A model generated the notes under the pieces. The model ran no database searches. It was not told where the DNA came from and saw only the letters and a list, made by a program, of their open reading frames with translations. The translations under genes and the position numbers were made by a program. DNA of 36,694 nt, from positions 5,245-41,938 of the forward strand of contig MGDX01000031.1 in assembly GCA_001791035.1 (NCBI GenBank), in the 5' to 3' direction. Origin of the DNA: Candidatus Uhrbacteria bacterium RIFCSPHIGHO2_02_FULL_53_13. GTDB lineage: Bacteria; Patescibacteriota; Patescibacteriia; UBA9934; UBA11717. Below, piece after piece: positions 15,074 through 23,034 of this stretch (positions are counted from its first letter, which is position 1; each line of letters starts with the position of its first letter).

Positions 15074-15496
15074 TCACGATTCCTTCAAGGCGTCGCGAAT
15101 CTTGGCGGCATCGGCAGAAATTTCTTCTGCGCGGCGCTCGATCTTTGGCCACGATTTCAAACCGTCGCCCTCAAATCGCGGGATGATGTGCACGTGGGGA
15201 GAAAAAACGCGCTGGCCGGCGGCCGCCTTGTTGTTCATGATGATGTTGAAACCGTCGGCGCCGAGCGCCCGTGCTACGCGCGGCGCAATGCTCTGCACCA
15301 TACGCCACACGGGCGCCATCGCATCTGTGTCCGTATCGTAGAGATTCTGCCCCGTTTTACCTTTTGGAATCACGAGAACGTGCCCGGGAGATACTGGCGT
15401 CACGTCCATGAATGCCAACGCTCCGTCATCTTCGGCCACAATGTCGGCGGGAACTTCTTTTTTGAGTATTTTCTGGAAGATCGTCTCATCGTTCAT
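15074..15496 (-). CDS. HIT-family nucleotide hydrolase/transferase
   Basis: A 140-aa HIT protein: start IFQKILKKEVPADIVAEDD, the loop FMDVTPVSPGHVLVIPK, GFNIIMNN and the active-site strand GQRVFSPHVHIIPR. The middle and last His of the HxHxH motif are present (His101, His103), and the middle one is the catalytic nucleophile by family knowledge. The first His is replaced by Ser99. Such enzymes cleave nucleoside phosphoramidates or dinucleoside polyphosphates. The gene lies between a tiny membrane protein and rmlB in the glycan run; a functional link to sugar nucleotides is only inferred. Confidence 0.88.
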   Translation of the reverse strand: MNDETIFQKILKKEVPADIVAEDDGALAFMDVTPVSPGHVLVIPKGKTGQNLYDTDTDAMAPVWRMVQSIAPRVARALGADGFNIIMNNKAAAGQRVFSPHVHIIPRFEGDGLKSWPKIERRAEEISADAAKIRDALKES

Positions 15497-15502
15497 AGAT
15501 CG

Positions 15503-15697
15503 TCATGATTGCGCCTTTCTGGAAAAATAGTACCACAAAACCCCCGCAAAACAGGCAACCAAAAAGAGATGAGGCGAAAACAGGCGCGTGACAGTCGTCG
15601 GACGCAACAATTCAATTGTCACAAACACAACCCAACTCAACGCGCAAACACGGTAGAGTGTCGCGGCCGTGCACTGTTGTTCATCACGGTTCATCAT
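15503..15697 (-). CDS. Small membrane protein
   Basis: A 64-aa protein with two hydrophobic segments (about residues 14-31 and 43-58, LVACFAGVLWYYF) and a basic C-terminus SRKAQS. Its ATG overlaps the stop of the upstream 498-aa protein gene in ATGA, and the HIT start codon follows 6 nt after its stop, so translational coupling supports it as real. No family recognised. Confidence 0.6.
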   Translation of the reverse strand: MMNRDEQQCTAATLYRVCALSWVVFVTIELLRPTTVTRLFSPHLFLVACFAGVLWYYFSRKAQS

Positions 15698-17190
15698 ATC
15701 CTCGTGCCCTTCAATTTACTTAGCAAGATGCGAAACACATCCGCAAAACCGCGCGGCTCTCTCTCAAACTCCACTTCAATGCGAGCCACTTCTACACTCG
15801 CGTCGCGGTCGCCGATCCGCGGAGCCGAAACGACAAAGCGCAAAGACTCGGCTCGTCCCACCGGTTCGCCGTGCGGTCCAATCGCTCGCTCGCGTTCTAA
15901 ACTCGGAAGATCAAACGCGGCCTCTGCCACAAGCCAGTCATCCTCCTTTTTCGGCGATTGATAGCGCGCGAGCACATAATCCACATTGAGCTTTTCCAAA
16001 TCGGTGCGGTCGTCGAGCCGAACCGGAAACGGATCAAAGAACGCGCTTTCACTAAAGGCCAAAAGGCCGTCGGTCACGAGCACCACATCACCGCGGGGGA
16101 TGCGCACAGACGAGAGTCCCGCCGTGCGCGACTCCACCTGATACCGCTCGTGCGGAACGGCCACATCCACGACCTCATCGCCAACCGTGACTTTCTGCAC
16201 GCCTTCGGCATGGCGCGTAAACACCGTCAAATGCTGTGCATCCGTGAACAGCATCACCGCGCGAGGCGTTGAAAGATACCCCACTTCGTCGCCCACGGTG
16301 ACATTCGACAAAAACGTCATCTTTGGAAGCGACAAACGAATCTCGCGCCAATACACGTCGGCGTTGGCGTTGAGTTCCACTTTGACGATTCCCGCCGCGG
16401 GTTTTTCAACCGCAATGTGCAGTTTTTGTTGGCCGAGCGAAGCGTTCGTATCGGCCTCAACGCCATCGTCTTTTATCGTTTTTTCGAAGAGCAGACGGCC
16501 GCTTTGATACACGCGAACCGTCACGGGATCGGCACCAGGGTTTCGATTCATGTCCATGTAAACGATGTCGAGCACAACATCCTTGCCATCCGTGACTGTG
16601 ACAAACTCGTGGAATCCGCGCAGAGATGCGGATGTGAGAGACGCCGTCGCGCCCTGCATCCACGATGCGGGCAGTGTTTTTGTTTCCGGAAGTTCCGCGT
16701 GATATGTGGCAATGCGAGAGAGCTCCGGCGGCGCATCAAGAAAATCGGATACATCGATGTACTTGGGCACGCGCTGATAAAGCACGATGTCCCCCTCTCG
16801 AATCGACGGCCAAGAAATGTGTTCAAGCGTCTGGTGCCAAATCGGATACAGAAGAATCTGCCCGGCAAGCGCGTTGACCGTCGCTCCCAATTCCACCATA
16901 GGCTGTTGATTTGAACGAAACCAAAGCTTGACAATCGCGCGCTCGTAGTCCCCCGGCGGCGATACGGAAAGGTACACGGGATCTCCGGTCAATCGGATAG
17001 CGTTGCCGCTTGCTTCCACGCGACTCGTGGGACGAAGTCCGTGAATGAATGGCGACTGATCGCGAGGTGTCCAAACAGCGCGCGTGAAACCATCCATATC
17101 AAGCGCTGACACTCCAACCCACACAAGGAGGATGATGGGAACGAACCGAATGATGGTGCGCAATAGAAACATAATATTGATGTCTTTCAT
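15694..17190 (-). CDS. Membrane-anchored beta-rich extracytoplasmic protein, function unknown
   Basis: A 498-aa protein if started at the ATG at 17190 (MKDINIMFLLRTIIRF); the ATG at 17172 is an alternative. Longer frames run into a dispersed repeat and are not believed. One N-terminal membrane segment (about residues 11-29) is followed by about 460 residues rich in beta strands, with no cysteine-rich or catalytic motif that I recognise. It is directly downstream of a GT-C membrane glycosyltransferase and is coupled to the small membrane protein behind it. It is likely to act outside the membrane in glycan assembly or attachment, by context only. Confidence 0.75.
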   Translation of the reverse strand: MKDINIMFLLRTIIRFVPIILLVWVGVSALDMDGFTRAVWTPRDQSPFIHGLRPTSRVEASGNAIRLTGDPVYLSVSPPGDYERAIVKLWFRSNQQPMVELGATVNALAGQILLYPIWHQTLEHISWPSIREGDIVLYQRVPKYIDVSDFLDAPPELSRIATYHAELPETKTLPASWMQGATASLTSASLRGFHEFVTVTDGKDVVLDIVYMDMNRNPGADPVTVRVYQSGRLLFEKTIKDDGVEADTNASLGQQKLHIAVEKPAAGIVKVELNANADVYWREIRLSLPKMTFLSNVTVGDEVGYLSTPRAVMLFTDAQHLTVFTRHAEGVQKVTVGDEVVDVAVPHERYQVESRTAGLSSVRIPRGDVVLVTDGLLAFSESAFFDPFPVRLDDRTDLEKLNVDYVLARYQSPKKEDDWLVAEAAFDLPSLERERAIGPHGEPVGRAESLRFVVSAPRIGDRDASVEVARIEVEFEREPRGFADVFRILLSKLKGTRI

Positions 17191-17193
17191 TCT

Positions 17194-17284
17194 GTCATTG
17201 CGAGCGTAGCGAAGCAATCTATGCTGGCGTAAGATTGCTTCATAGATCGCTTCGCCACGCTCGCAACGGAGCTCACAATGACGG
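17194..17284. repeat. GTCATTGCGAG / GAAGCAATCT inverted repeat unit inside the operon
   Basis: A palindromic unit starting TGTCATTGCGAGCGTAGCG and ending CACAATGACGG, with GAAGCAATCT and AGATTGCTTC inside. It is the same family as 1566-1657. It fills the space between the GT-C gene stop (17286) and the start of the next gene (17190), so it is transcribed with the operon and could fold in the mRNA. Confidence 0.8.
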
Positions 17285-17285
17285 G

Positions 17286-18905
17286 CTACTCGCTCACAAT
17301 ATAAAGAGTCATATCCCCCCATGTGGAGAGATCCTGAATTTGCAATCCGTGAGACGCTAAGCGCACTGTGTTCAGATGCTCCACATCCTGCGGCGGCAGT
17401 GTCAAACCGTAGTACAACAAGCGGCCGCCTTGTGCTTGCACGGCATCGTAGGCAAGGCGCATCGAGGCGTATGTTTGTTCACTGCGCAGTGGCACAATCA
17501 CAGAGCGTTCGGGGAAGAGGTATTTGTCAGATCTGTCCACAATGAGAAGGTCGCGCTCGTTTGTTTGCGACATCACCCATGACCGATGCGCCTGATCAAC
17601 CTCTACTGTTGCCAAAAGCGGCACAAGCCCCTCCTGCGGCGAAAACACGACCATGCTCGTACTCAACATCACCAGAGCAGTGCCGCCAAACGCATAGATG
17701 TATCGCCGTGTCCTCATCGAGAATTCTTTCACCGCACGCACGACTCCGTAAGCAGCAAAGAGGGTCATCCACACGCTGATCGGCAACCAATAGCGAATGT
17801 AGGAAGTGCCAATGGTAATCGCTCGCGGATCCGGATTATCGCGAAACTGCCACGAACCGTACTCAATCAACAAGTAGAGCGCGATCATCGCGCCTGTGTA
17901 CAGTATGAGTATAAGTGGCTTGGTCGTGGAACGGCGCTCAAAAAACACCCAGCCAACTCCAAAGAAAAAAAGGATTGTCCACGGCCAAAAGAACGCTGCA
18001 TGAAATGACCACACATTGCGCAGAGTGTTCAGTTCATGAACACCAAATGGGAACAGGGTTCTGACCACACTTGAAAAAAGTGAAGCGTTATCCCCTAAAA
18101 CATTGACCTCAAGACCCGGAATGGGGTCGCTAGCACGGTTGTATCCAACAGAAAATGGTGAACCATAAATGTATTCATGTACCGCACCCATCAGAATGAT
18201 TGGGAGTAAAAATCCCGCAACGGCAGCCGCGATAGGTATGCGCATGGTATGACGCACCGGACGGGAAGCGCGCGCCCACGCAAACACGAGAAATACTGCA
18301 AGCAACGGAACGAGCCAAACGGCCTCGTTCGCGCGAACAAAAACCGCCAGGCCAAACAGCACACCGCTTGTGCCCGCGAGCATCCACGGACGCCGAGTCT
18401 CAAACGCCTTCATCCAACTCCAAACACCGCACAACAACAGCGAAACAAAAGGTACATTGGGATGCAAACCACGCAAAGCGTAGTGCCACCATCCTGGGTG
18501 CACGGCCAAAAGCAGAGCCGCGATCCATCCAACATCCTCGCGACCACTCACGCGCGCGGCAATACTTTTCCAACTGATAACGCCAAGAACCGCAACAAGC
18601 GGCACCAGCAAAACGCTCCACGAAATCGGAATACCTAAAACCACGAGCGTACGCAACGCAAAGGCCAATCCAACCCAACTACTCGGTACATACGAACCGT
18701 CAACAACCATCAAACTGCGCGGCGAGACGAGCCCTCCGAGCGCTTTGCCAAACGGCGCGAGCGTCATCAACCCGTGCTCGGCCACATAGGCAACCGCAGC
18801 TTCGTCAGGTGATGTCCATGCACTTGGCGAGACAAGCATCAACGCTGCATAGGCAAAAAAGAGCGCAAGCGCTCCCAGTCCTCCCCAGAGTATCGAGTGC
18901 CTCAT
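17286..18905 (-). CDS. GT-C type membrane glycosyltransferase (GT39/ArnT-like)
   Basis: A 539-aa polytopic protein with about ten or more membrane segments. The first external loop has the acidic pair Asp34-Glu35 in SAWTSPDEAAVAY, the hallmark of GT-C enzymes that use polyprenyl-phosphate sugars. Further features are LHPNVPFVSLLL and the loop GSPFSVGYNRASDPIPG. The C-terminal 90 residues form a soluble domain. The chosen ATG (18903-18905) is 1 nt after the stop of pgsA-like gene; an ATG at 18917 would overlap it. Substrate unknown; transfer of a sugar to a surface glycan or protein is expected. Confidence 0.8.
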   Translation of the reverse strand: MRHSILWGGLGALALFFAYAALMLVSPSAWTSPDEAAVAYVAEHGLMTLAPFGKALGGLVSPRSLMVVDGSYVPSSWVGLAFALRTLVVLGIPISWSVLLVPLVAVLGVISWKSIAARVSGREDVGWIAALLLAVHPGWWHYALRGLHPNVPFVSLLLCGVWSWMKAFETRRPWMLAGTSGVLFGLAVFVRANEAVWLVPLLAVFLVFAWARASRPVRHTMRIPIAAAVAGFLLPIILMGAVHEYIYGSPFSVGYNRASDPIPGLEVNVLGDNASLFSSVVRTLFPFGVHELNTLRNVWSFHAAFFWPWTILFFFGVGWVFFERRSTTKPLILILYTGAMIALYLLIEYGSWQFRDNPDPRAITIGTSYIRYWLPISVWMTLFAAYGVVRAVKEFSMRTRRYIYAFGGTALVMLSTSMVVFSPQEGLVPLLATVEVDQAHRSWVMSQTNERDLLIVDRSDKYLFPERSVIVPLRSEQTYASMRLAYDAVQAQGGRLLYYGLTLPPQDVEHLNTVRLASHGLQIQDLSTWGDMTLYIVSE

Positions 18906-18906
18906 G

Positions 18907-19494
18907 TTACAGACCATACGTCACAAGACTCATCACCGCCAACACGACCGCAACGAGCAGAACAATCACACCGGCCATGACAAGTCCCGGCACGCCGTCG
19001 AGAGCCGCTGAAAACAGTAAAAGCCCCACGCCAGTCACTTGCATCAACATTTTTGCCTTCCCCCAGTGATTTGCTGAAAGCACGTTCCCCGAGCGTTTGT
19101 GAATGAGACCGCCCAAGACAATGACCATCTCTATAAAGATAACGAGCGTCGCAAGCCACCATCCGACCATGCGCACAATCACCACGATAGCCGAGAGCGC
19201 AATGAGCATTTTGTCTGCAATGGGATCAAAAAATGTACCCCACTCAGTGACTTGATGGCGCACGCGAGCGAGCGAGCCGTCGATCATGTCGGTGAACGCC
19301 ACAAACAGAAAGAGAGGGATTGACCAGGCGTACGCGTCAATCGCGAGCGCCCACACCACAAACGGCGTAGCCAAAAATCGAAAAATCGTCACCTGATTTG
19401 GTGTAATCCATTTTGGAATAAGCGGAAGCACAACCCACTTCATCACATGGTCGTGCGGATAGAGTTTACTCGGATCGCGCGTTGGCTGTTTCAT
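18907..19494 (-). CDS. CDP-alcohol phosphatidyltransferase (PgsA-like)
   Basis: A 195-aa membrane enzyme with the full CDP-alcohol signature D69xxDG(73)xxAR(77)x8G86xxxD90xxxD94. The preceding KWITPNQVTIFRFLATPFVVW and four or five membrane helices are typical of phosphatidylglycerophosphate synthase and relatives. It transfers a phosphatidyl group from CDP-diacylglycerol to an alcohol acceptor, probably glycerol-3-phosphate, but the acceptor cannot be fixed from sequence. It is the first gene of the long minus-strand glycan run and is divergent from the plus-strand membrane protein across only 34 bp. Confidence 0.88.
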   Translation of the reverse strand: MKQPTRDPSKLYPHDHVMKWVVLPLIPKWITPNQVTIFRFLATPFVVWALAIDAYAWSIPLFLFVAFTDMIDGSLARVRHQVTEWGTFFDPIADKMLIALSAIVVIVRMVGWWLATLVIFIEMVIVLGGLIHKRSGNVLSANHWGKAKMLMQVTGVGLLLFSAALDGVPGLVMAGVIVLLVAVVLAVMSLVTYGL

Positions 19495-19528
19495 GTTAGA
19501 CTATCGTCTACAGAGATCCTATTACGCT

Positions 19529-21628
19529 ATGTCACGCTTTGTATTGCTCAAGTATAGCATTCTGACCGCGCTTGGCCTAGGAATGTTTTTTGCAGGGGCC
19601 GTTGCGCTTGAAATGCCCGCCGTCACGCTTACCGGCCTTGGCGTCGTCACGCTCGTGAGCGCCGGATTTTTTGCGCACACATGGGGATCGCATTTGCGCG
19701 GCACGCGTTTGTTGCTTGGCTCCGTCGTAAGCCTGTGCGTCATCATGATTCTCGGCAGTGCCGTGTACTACGTTGGCACGATAACAGCATCGCACCTGTT
19801 TTGGGTCATGATCGCGCTTCCTTTTTTAGGTTGGCTGACGGCGCATTTTTTTGAAGAAAGCCAGTTCATCGAAGAGCCGTCTTCAGACGCGGCACTTTCT
19901 CTTGGACTGTTTGGGGCGTTTTTTGTCATCAGCATCATCGCGTTTAGCTTGCTCATATCCGGTTTCCAGACCATGGATGCCGTCCGTTCTCCATGGCTCG
20001 TGACCTCGCCGCTCATACTGCTAGCTCTTGTGAGCGCCGCTGTTTGGCTGTGTTCCATAGCGGCAAAACAGCACGCGCGGTTAGCTCTGATTGGCACGAT
20101 GGTCCTTCTTGGAGCCCTATTGAGTATTGCCGTCATGGTGTTTCCGCTCGGCTACGGCTTTGATCCGTTTCTGCATCAAGCCGCGCTCGATTACATTGCG
20201 CAAAACGGCACGATCACGCCAAAACCGCCGTACTACATTGGACAATACGCGCTCGAACTGGTCGTGATGTTGTTTGGCTCCCTCGATGCTCACACAGTTG
20301 ACGTCGTTTTTCTGCCAATCCTCACGGCACTGCTGTTGCCTGCCACGGCCGCCGCCTCTGTGTGGCACATCACCAAGCGCGGCATCCCGACGGCGTTTGG
20401 AAGCATCGCCACGGCGCTTGTTCCTCTTTCCCCATATATCAATACAACGCCGCAAGGGCTGTCGTATCTCTGGCTGTTATTGCTCTTGTTTCTCGCGCTC
20501 CCAGAGCTCGTGACCGGACAACGCTGGACACACCCGGTCGTGTTGATAGTGATGGCCCTGGCCACGCTGCTTGTGCATCCATTGACCGGTATTCCGGCCA
20601 TGGTGTTTGTCGCGCTTTTTTTGCTCTCCAAACCATCTGCACAGGACGCCCCATTTTCGCCGTTGCGCCGCGTGCTGTTTTGGATCACCGCCGCCGCGAG
20701 CGCCGTTTCCCTGCCCATCGCGTTCACGCTGTTTGGAGAAAGCGCGTGGCAGATCCATTGGAACGGCTTACGTGCTCTCGTTCCGCAAACATTTTTTTCG
20801 ACGCGCTTTGATGTGGTGGGCGATTTGGTGACGTGGATCACCGCCAACGGATGGCTGTGGCTCCTTGCGTTCGTTGGAGCGGCCGCTGTTATTTTGTGGA
20901 ACATGCGTTCAAAACGCTGGCGCATTCTGCTTCTGCTTTCACTCATCCTTTTTGTGAACGCGACGATTCTTGCCGTCACCGGAGATTTTTCGTTCCTCAT
21001 TGACTACGAGCAAACCAACTACATTGACCGTGTCGTCTATTTGTGTCTGCATGTGCTCCTGCCGCTTGCCGTGCTTGGTATTGGGCTTGTGACCGAACGC
21101 GTGCTCTCGCTCAATCGTCCGCTCATTCGAACCGTGGGAATGGTCGTACTCGCCATCGCGATTGGCGCCAACGCCTACGCCGCTTATCCGCGTCACGATG
21201 CATACACCGTCAGCCGCGGATTCACCGTCTCGCAAAGCGACCATCATACCGTCGCGTCGATTGCTTCTCATGCGAAGTCAACGCCGTACATTGTGCTGGC
21301 GAATCAAAGCGTGTCGGCCGCCGCGATTGAGGACAACGGATTTTTGCATTACTACGGGGAGCGCGGAGATGTGTTTTATTATCCCGTCCCGACCGGCGGA
21401 CCATTGTACACGCTGTTTTTGGAGATGATTGAGGACAATCCAACGCACGCGCGAGCAGAAGCGGCTATGGATTTAGCCGGCGTTGATCGCGCATATTTTG
21501 TGGTGAATGAATACTGGTGGTCGGCCGAGGTGGCCATCGAGCGGGCGCGCACGCAAACTAACGACTACTTTATCGTGGACGACGGCGCCGTGTGGGTGTT
21601 TGTGTTTGATAGCGGCGAAATCAGATAA
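19529..21628 (+). CDS. Large polytopic membrane protein, GT-C/O-antigen-ligase-like
   Basis: A 699-aa protein with about 13-15 membrane segments, then a soluble C-terminal domain (about residues 560-699). I chose the ATG at 19529 because the upstream in-frame ATG (19493) lies inside the start of the divergent gene. A periplasmic-side motif YGFDPFLHQAALDYIAQNG (Asp212, His216) follows the sixth to eighth helices and resembles the DxxxH loops of polyprenyl-sugar-dependent transferases. Function unknown; transfer or polymerisation of surface glycan is a reasonable guess. It is the only plus-strand gene in the 20-kb glycan region. Confidence 0.75.
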   Translation: MSRFVLLKYSILTALGLGMFFAGAVALEMPAVTLTGLGVVTLVSAGFFAHTWGSHLRGTRLLLGSVVSLCVIMILGSAVYYVGTITASHLFWVMIALPFLGWLTAHFFEESQFIEEPSSDAALSLGLFGAFFVISIIAFSLLISGFQTMDAVRSPWLVTSPLILLALVSAAVWLCSIAAKQHARLALIGTMVLLGALLSIAVMVFPLGYGFDPFLHQAALDYIAQNGTITPKPPYYIGQYALELVVMLFGSLDAHTVDVVFLPILTALLLPATAAASVWHITKRGIPTAFGSIATALVPLSPYINTTPQGLSYLWLLLLLFLALPELVTGQRWTHPVVLIVMALATLLVHPLTGIPAMVFVALFLLSKPSAQDAPFSPLRRVLFWITAAASAVSLPIAFTLFGESAWQIHWNGLRALVPQTFFSTRFDVVGDLVTWITANGWLWLLAFVGAAAVILWNMRSKRWRILLLLSLILFVNATILAVTGDFSFLIDYEQTNYIDRVVYLCLHVLLPLAVLGIGLVTERVLSLNRPLIRTVGMVVLAIAIGANAYAAYPRHDAYTVSRGFTVSQSDHHTVASIASHAKSTPYIVLANQSVSAAAIEDNGFLHYYGERGDVFYYPVPTGGPLYTLFLEMIEDNPTHARAEAAMDLAGVDRAYFVVNEYWWSAEVAIERARTQTNDYFIVDDGAVWVFVFDSGEIR

Positions 21629-21641
21629 AGAGCACCCAATA

Positions 21642-21696
21642 CCAGTTGTGGATAAAAGTACCAGGTACTTTTATCCACACCTTTATCCACAACTGG
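21642..21696. promoter_or_regulatory. Cluster of three DnaA-box sequences in nested inverted repeats
   Basis: TTATCCACA occurs at 21671-21679 and 21683-21691, and its complement TGTGGATAA at 21647-21655. All three match the canonical DnaA box exactly. They lie in two competing inverted repeats: GTGGATAAAAGTACC (21648-21662) pairs with 21664-21678, and CCAGTTGTGGATAAA (21642-21656) pairs with 21682-21696. Possible roles are DnaA binding or titration, a secondary origin-like site, or only an RNA hairpin behind the plus-strand gene. Confidence 0.55.
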
Positions 21697-21730
21697 ATGC
21701 TTGACAGACAATGTCTAAGTGTTCTGTATT

Positions 21731-21739
21731 TGCTATAAT
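21731..21739 (+). promoter_or_regulatory. Extended -10 element (TGCTATAAT)
   Basis: A perfect extended -10 sequence, but the nearest TTGACA (21701-21706) is 27 bp away, so it would have to work without a proper -35. Transcription would meet a terminator within about 45 nt. Treated as possible only. Confidence 0.35.
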
Positions 21740-21759
21740 CTACTCAAGAAAAAGCGAGT

Positions 21760-21790
21760 ACCCACCCGTAACGGGTGGGTGTTTGTTTTT
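21760..21790 (+). terminator. Strong intrinsic terminator between convergent genes
   Basis: Stem ACCCACCCGT (21760-21769) with ACGGGTGGGT (21771-21780), folding with a CCCG-TAA-CGGG loop, followed by GTTTGTTTTT. It serves the plus-strand membrane protein gene. On the minus strand a TTTTT tract follows about 6 nt after the stem, so it may also end the GT4 run. Confidence 0.85.
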
Positions 21791-21803
21791 CATCGCGACG
21801 ACA

Positions 21804-22970
21804 TCAGCTCACCAGGGCAAGAAGTCGCCGAACATACGCGTCCGCAGTGAGTGCAGGTTGCGGTGATGTCTGCGCCAGTCGCTCTGTGATTTGCCACATG
21901 CGTTGCGCAAGCGCACGGGGCTCCCCTGGCGGCACGAGTGCATGTACATCAACAAACTCGGCAACACCGCCGACATCCGACGCAATGACAGGCAGTCCCA
22001 CAGACCGCGCTTCAAGCAGAACGCCCGGGCAATTTTCCGCTACAAGCGACGGGAAAACGAGCACGTCGTGCTCGATCATCATCCGCAGAACCTCCTCGTG
22101 CGATACGTTCCCCAAGAAAGAAACCTTGACGGAGTCCGGTAGTGTAATGGCACGCTCCATAAGCTCGTCCTGGCGCGAGCCACTCCCCACGATCGTAACT
22201 TCGACCTGTGCATGAAGGCGATTCAGCGCCTCGATAAGCACATCCGCACCTTTGTGTGATTCCAGTTGCCCCACAAACAGAAATCGCGGCGGCGTGTGTG
22301 ATTGCACTCTCCTTCCCTGTGGTACATGCGCAAGCGGATTCTCTAGAACGATCGCGCGCGATCGCTCAAACATTCCCATCGCTTTGTGCGCATCCACGAT
22401 GTACGCCGTCGGACCAATCACCACGTCCGGCTCACCAAACAGATGCCGCACCGCAAACTGATACGGCCGCATCACCATGGAAGATTGCCACAGACGCTGT
22501 ACACCATGTATCGGAACCATCCAGTGCAGTCCACTTGGATAGAGCAACTGCACATCGTGCAGTGTGTGAACCCATTGCGCTCCCTCTTGACGCAACGCCC
22601 GCGTGAGCGACAATCCCATGCCGCGCATGTTGTGCGAGAAAATCACGTGCGCGTCGATGTTCTCGACCGCGCGCCGTACATCATGACTCACACGCGCTGA
22701 TAGCACGTCTTGCACATGCCAACGCACGCGCTTCCACAACGGCTGTGCGGCATCTTCAAGCAAGTGATACGGCAACTGCGGACAATAGCGATGAACCGTT
22801 AGACCGTCTCGTTTTGAAATTTCCACGCCGCTCATGCGGCGGCTTGTGGTCGAAAGCACGTGCACCTCATGTCCGGCGTGCACACTCGCACATGCGAGCG
22901 CTTCAACCAAGCGCTCCGCTCCGCCGCGCGCTTCTCTAGGAAAAAGATTTGTGACAAAAAGAATGCGCAT
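21804..22970 (-). CDS. GT4 family glycosyltransferase
   Basis: A 388-aa GT-B enzyme. N-terminal domain: MRILFVTNLFPREARGGAERLVEALA, with the Gly-rich acceptor loop. C-terminal domain: FLFVGQLESHKGADVLIEAL, VTIVGSGS, VSFLGNVSHEEVLRMM and the E-x7-E nucleotide-sugar motif in ENCPGVLLEA, then GLPVIASDVGGVAE. It transfers a sugar from a nucleotide-sugar with retention, usually onto a lipid-linked glycan at the cytoplasmic membrane face. It is the last gene of the second glycan run, ending just before the terminator at 21760-21790. Confidence 0.93.
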   Translation of the reverse strand: MRILFVTNLFPREARGGAERLVEALACASVHAGHEVHVLSTTSRRMSGVEISKRDGLTVHRYCPQLPYHLLEDAAQPLWKRVRWHVQDVLSARVSHDVRRAVENIDAHVIFSHNMRGMGLSLTRALRQEGAQWVHTLHDVQLLYPSGLHWMVPIHGVQRLWQSSMVMRPYQFAVRHLFGEPDVVIGPTAYIVDAHKAMGMFERSRAIVLENPLAHVPQGRRVQSHTPPRFLFVGQLESHKGADVLIEALNRLHAQVEVTIVGSGSRQDELMERAITLPDSVKVSFLGNVSHEEVLRMMIEHDVLVFPSLVAENCPGVLLEARSVGLPVIASDVGGVAEFVDVHALVPPGEPRALAQRMWQITERLAQTSPQPALTADAYVRRLLALVS

Positions 22971-23034
22971 ATTGGCTTTTTGGGCGTTAGCCTGTGAGTA
23001 GTTTCGGATAGAACGGCCTCGCGACCTCCAATCT

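Noticed and set aside
17191..17322. N-terminal extension of the 498-aa protein gene by 44 codons
   Set aside because: The added sequence is a translation of the dispersed GCAATGAC repeat and overlaps the upstream gene.
21701..21739. TTGACA ... TATAAT as a standard sigma70 promoter
   Set aside because: The spacing is 27 bp, too long for a normal promoter; only the extended -10 was kept as a weak possibility.
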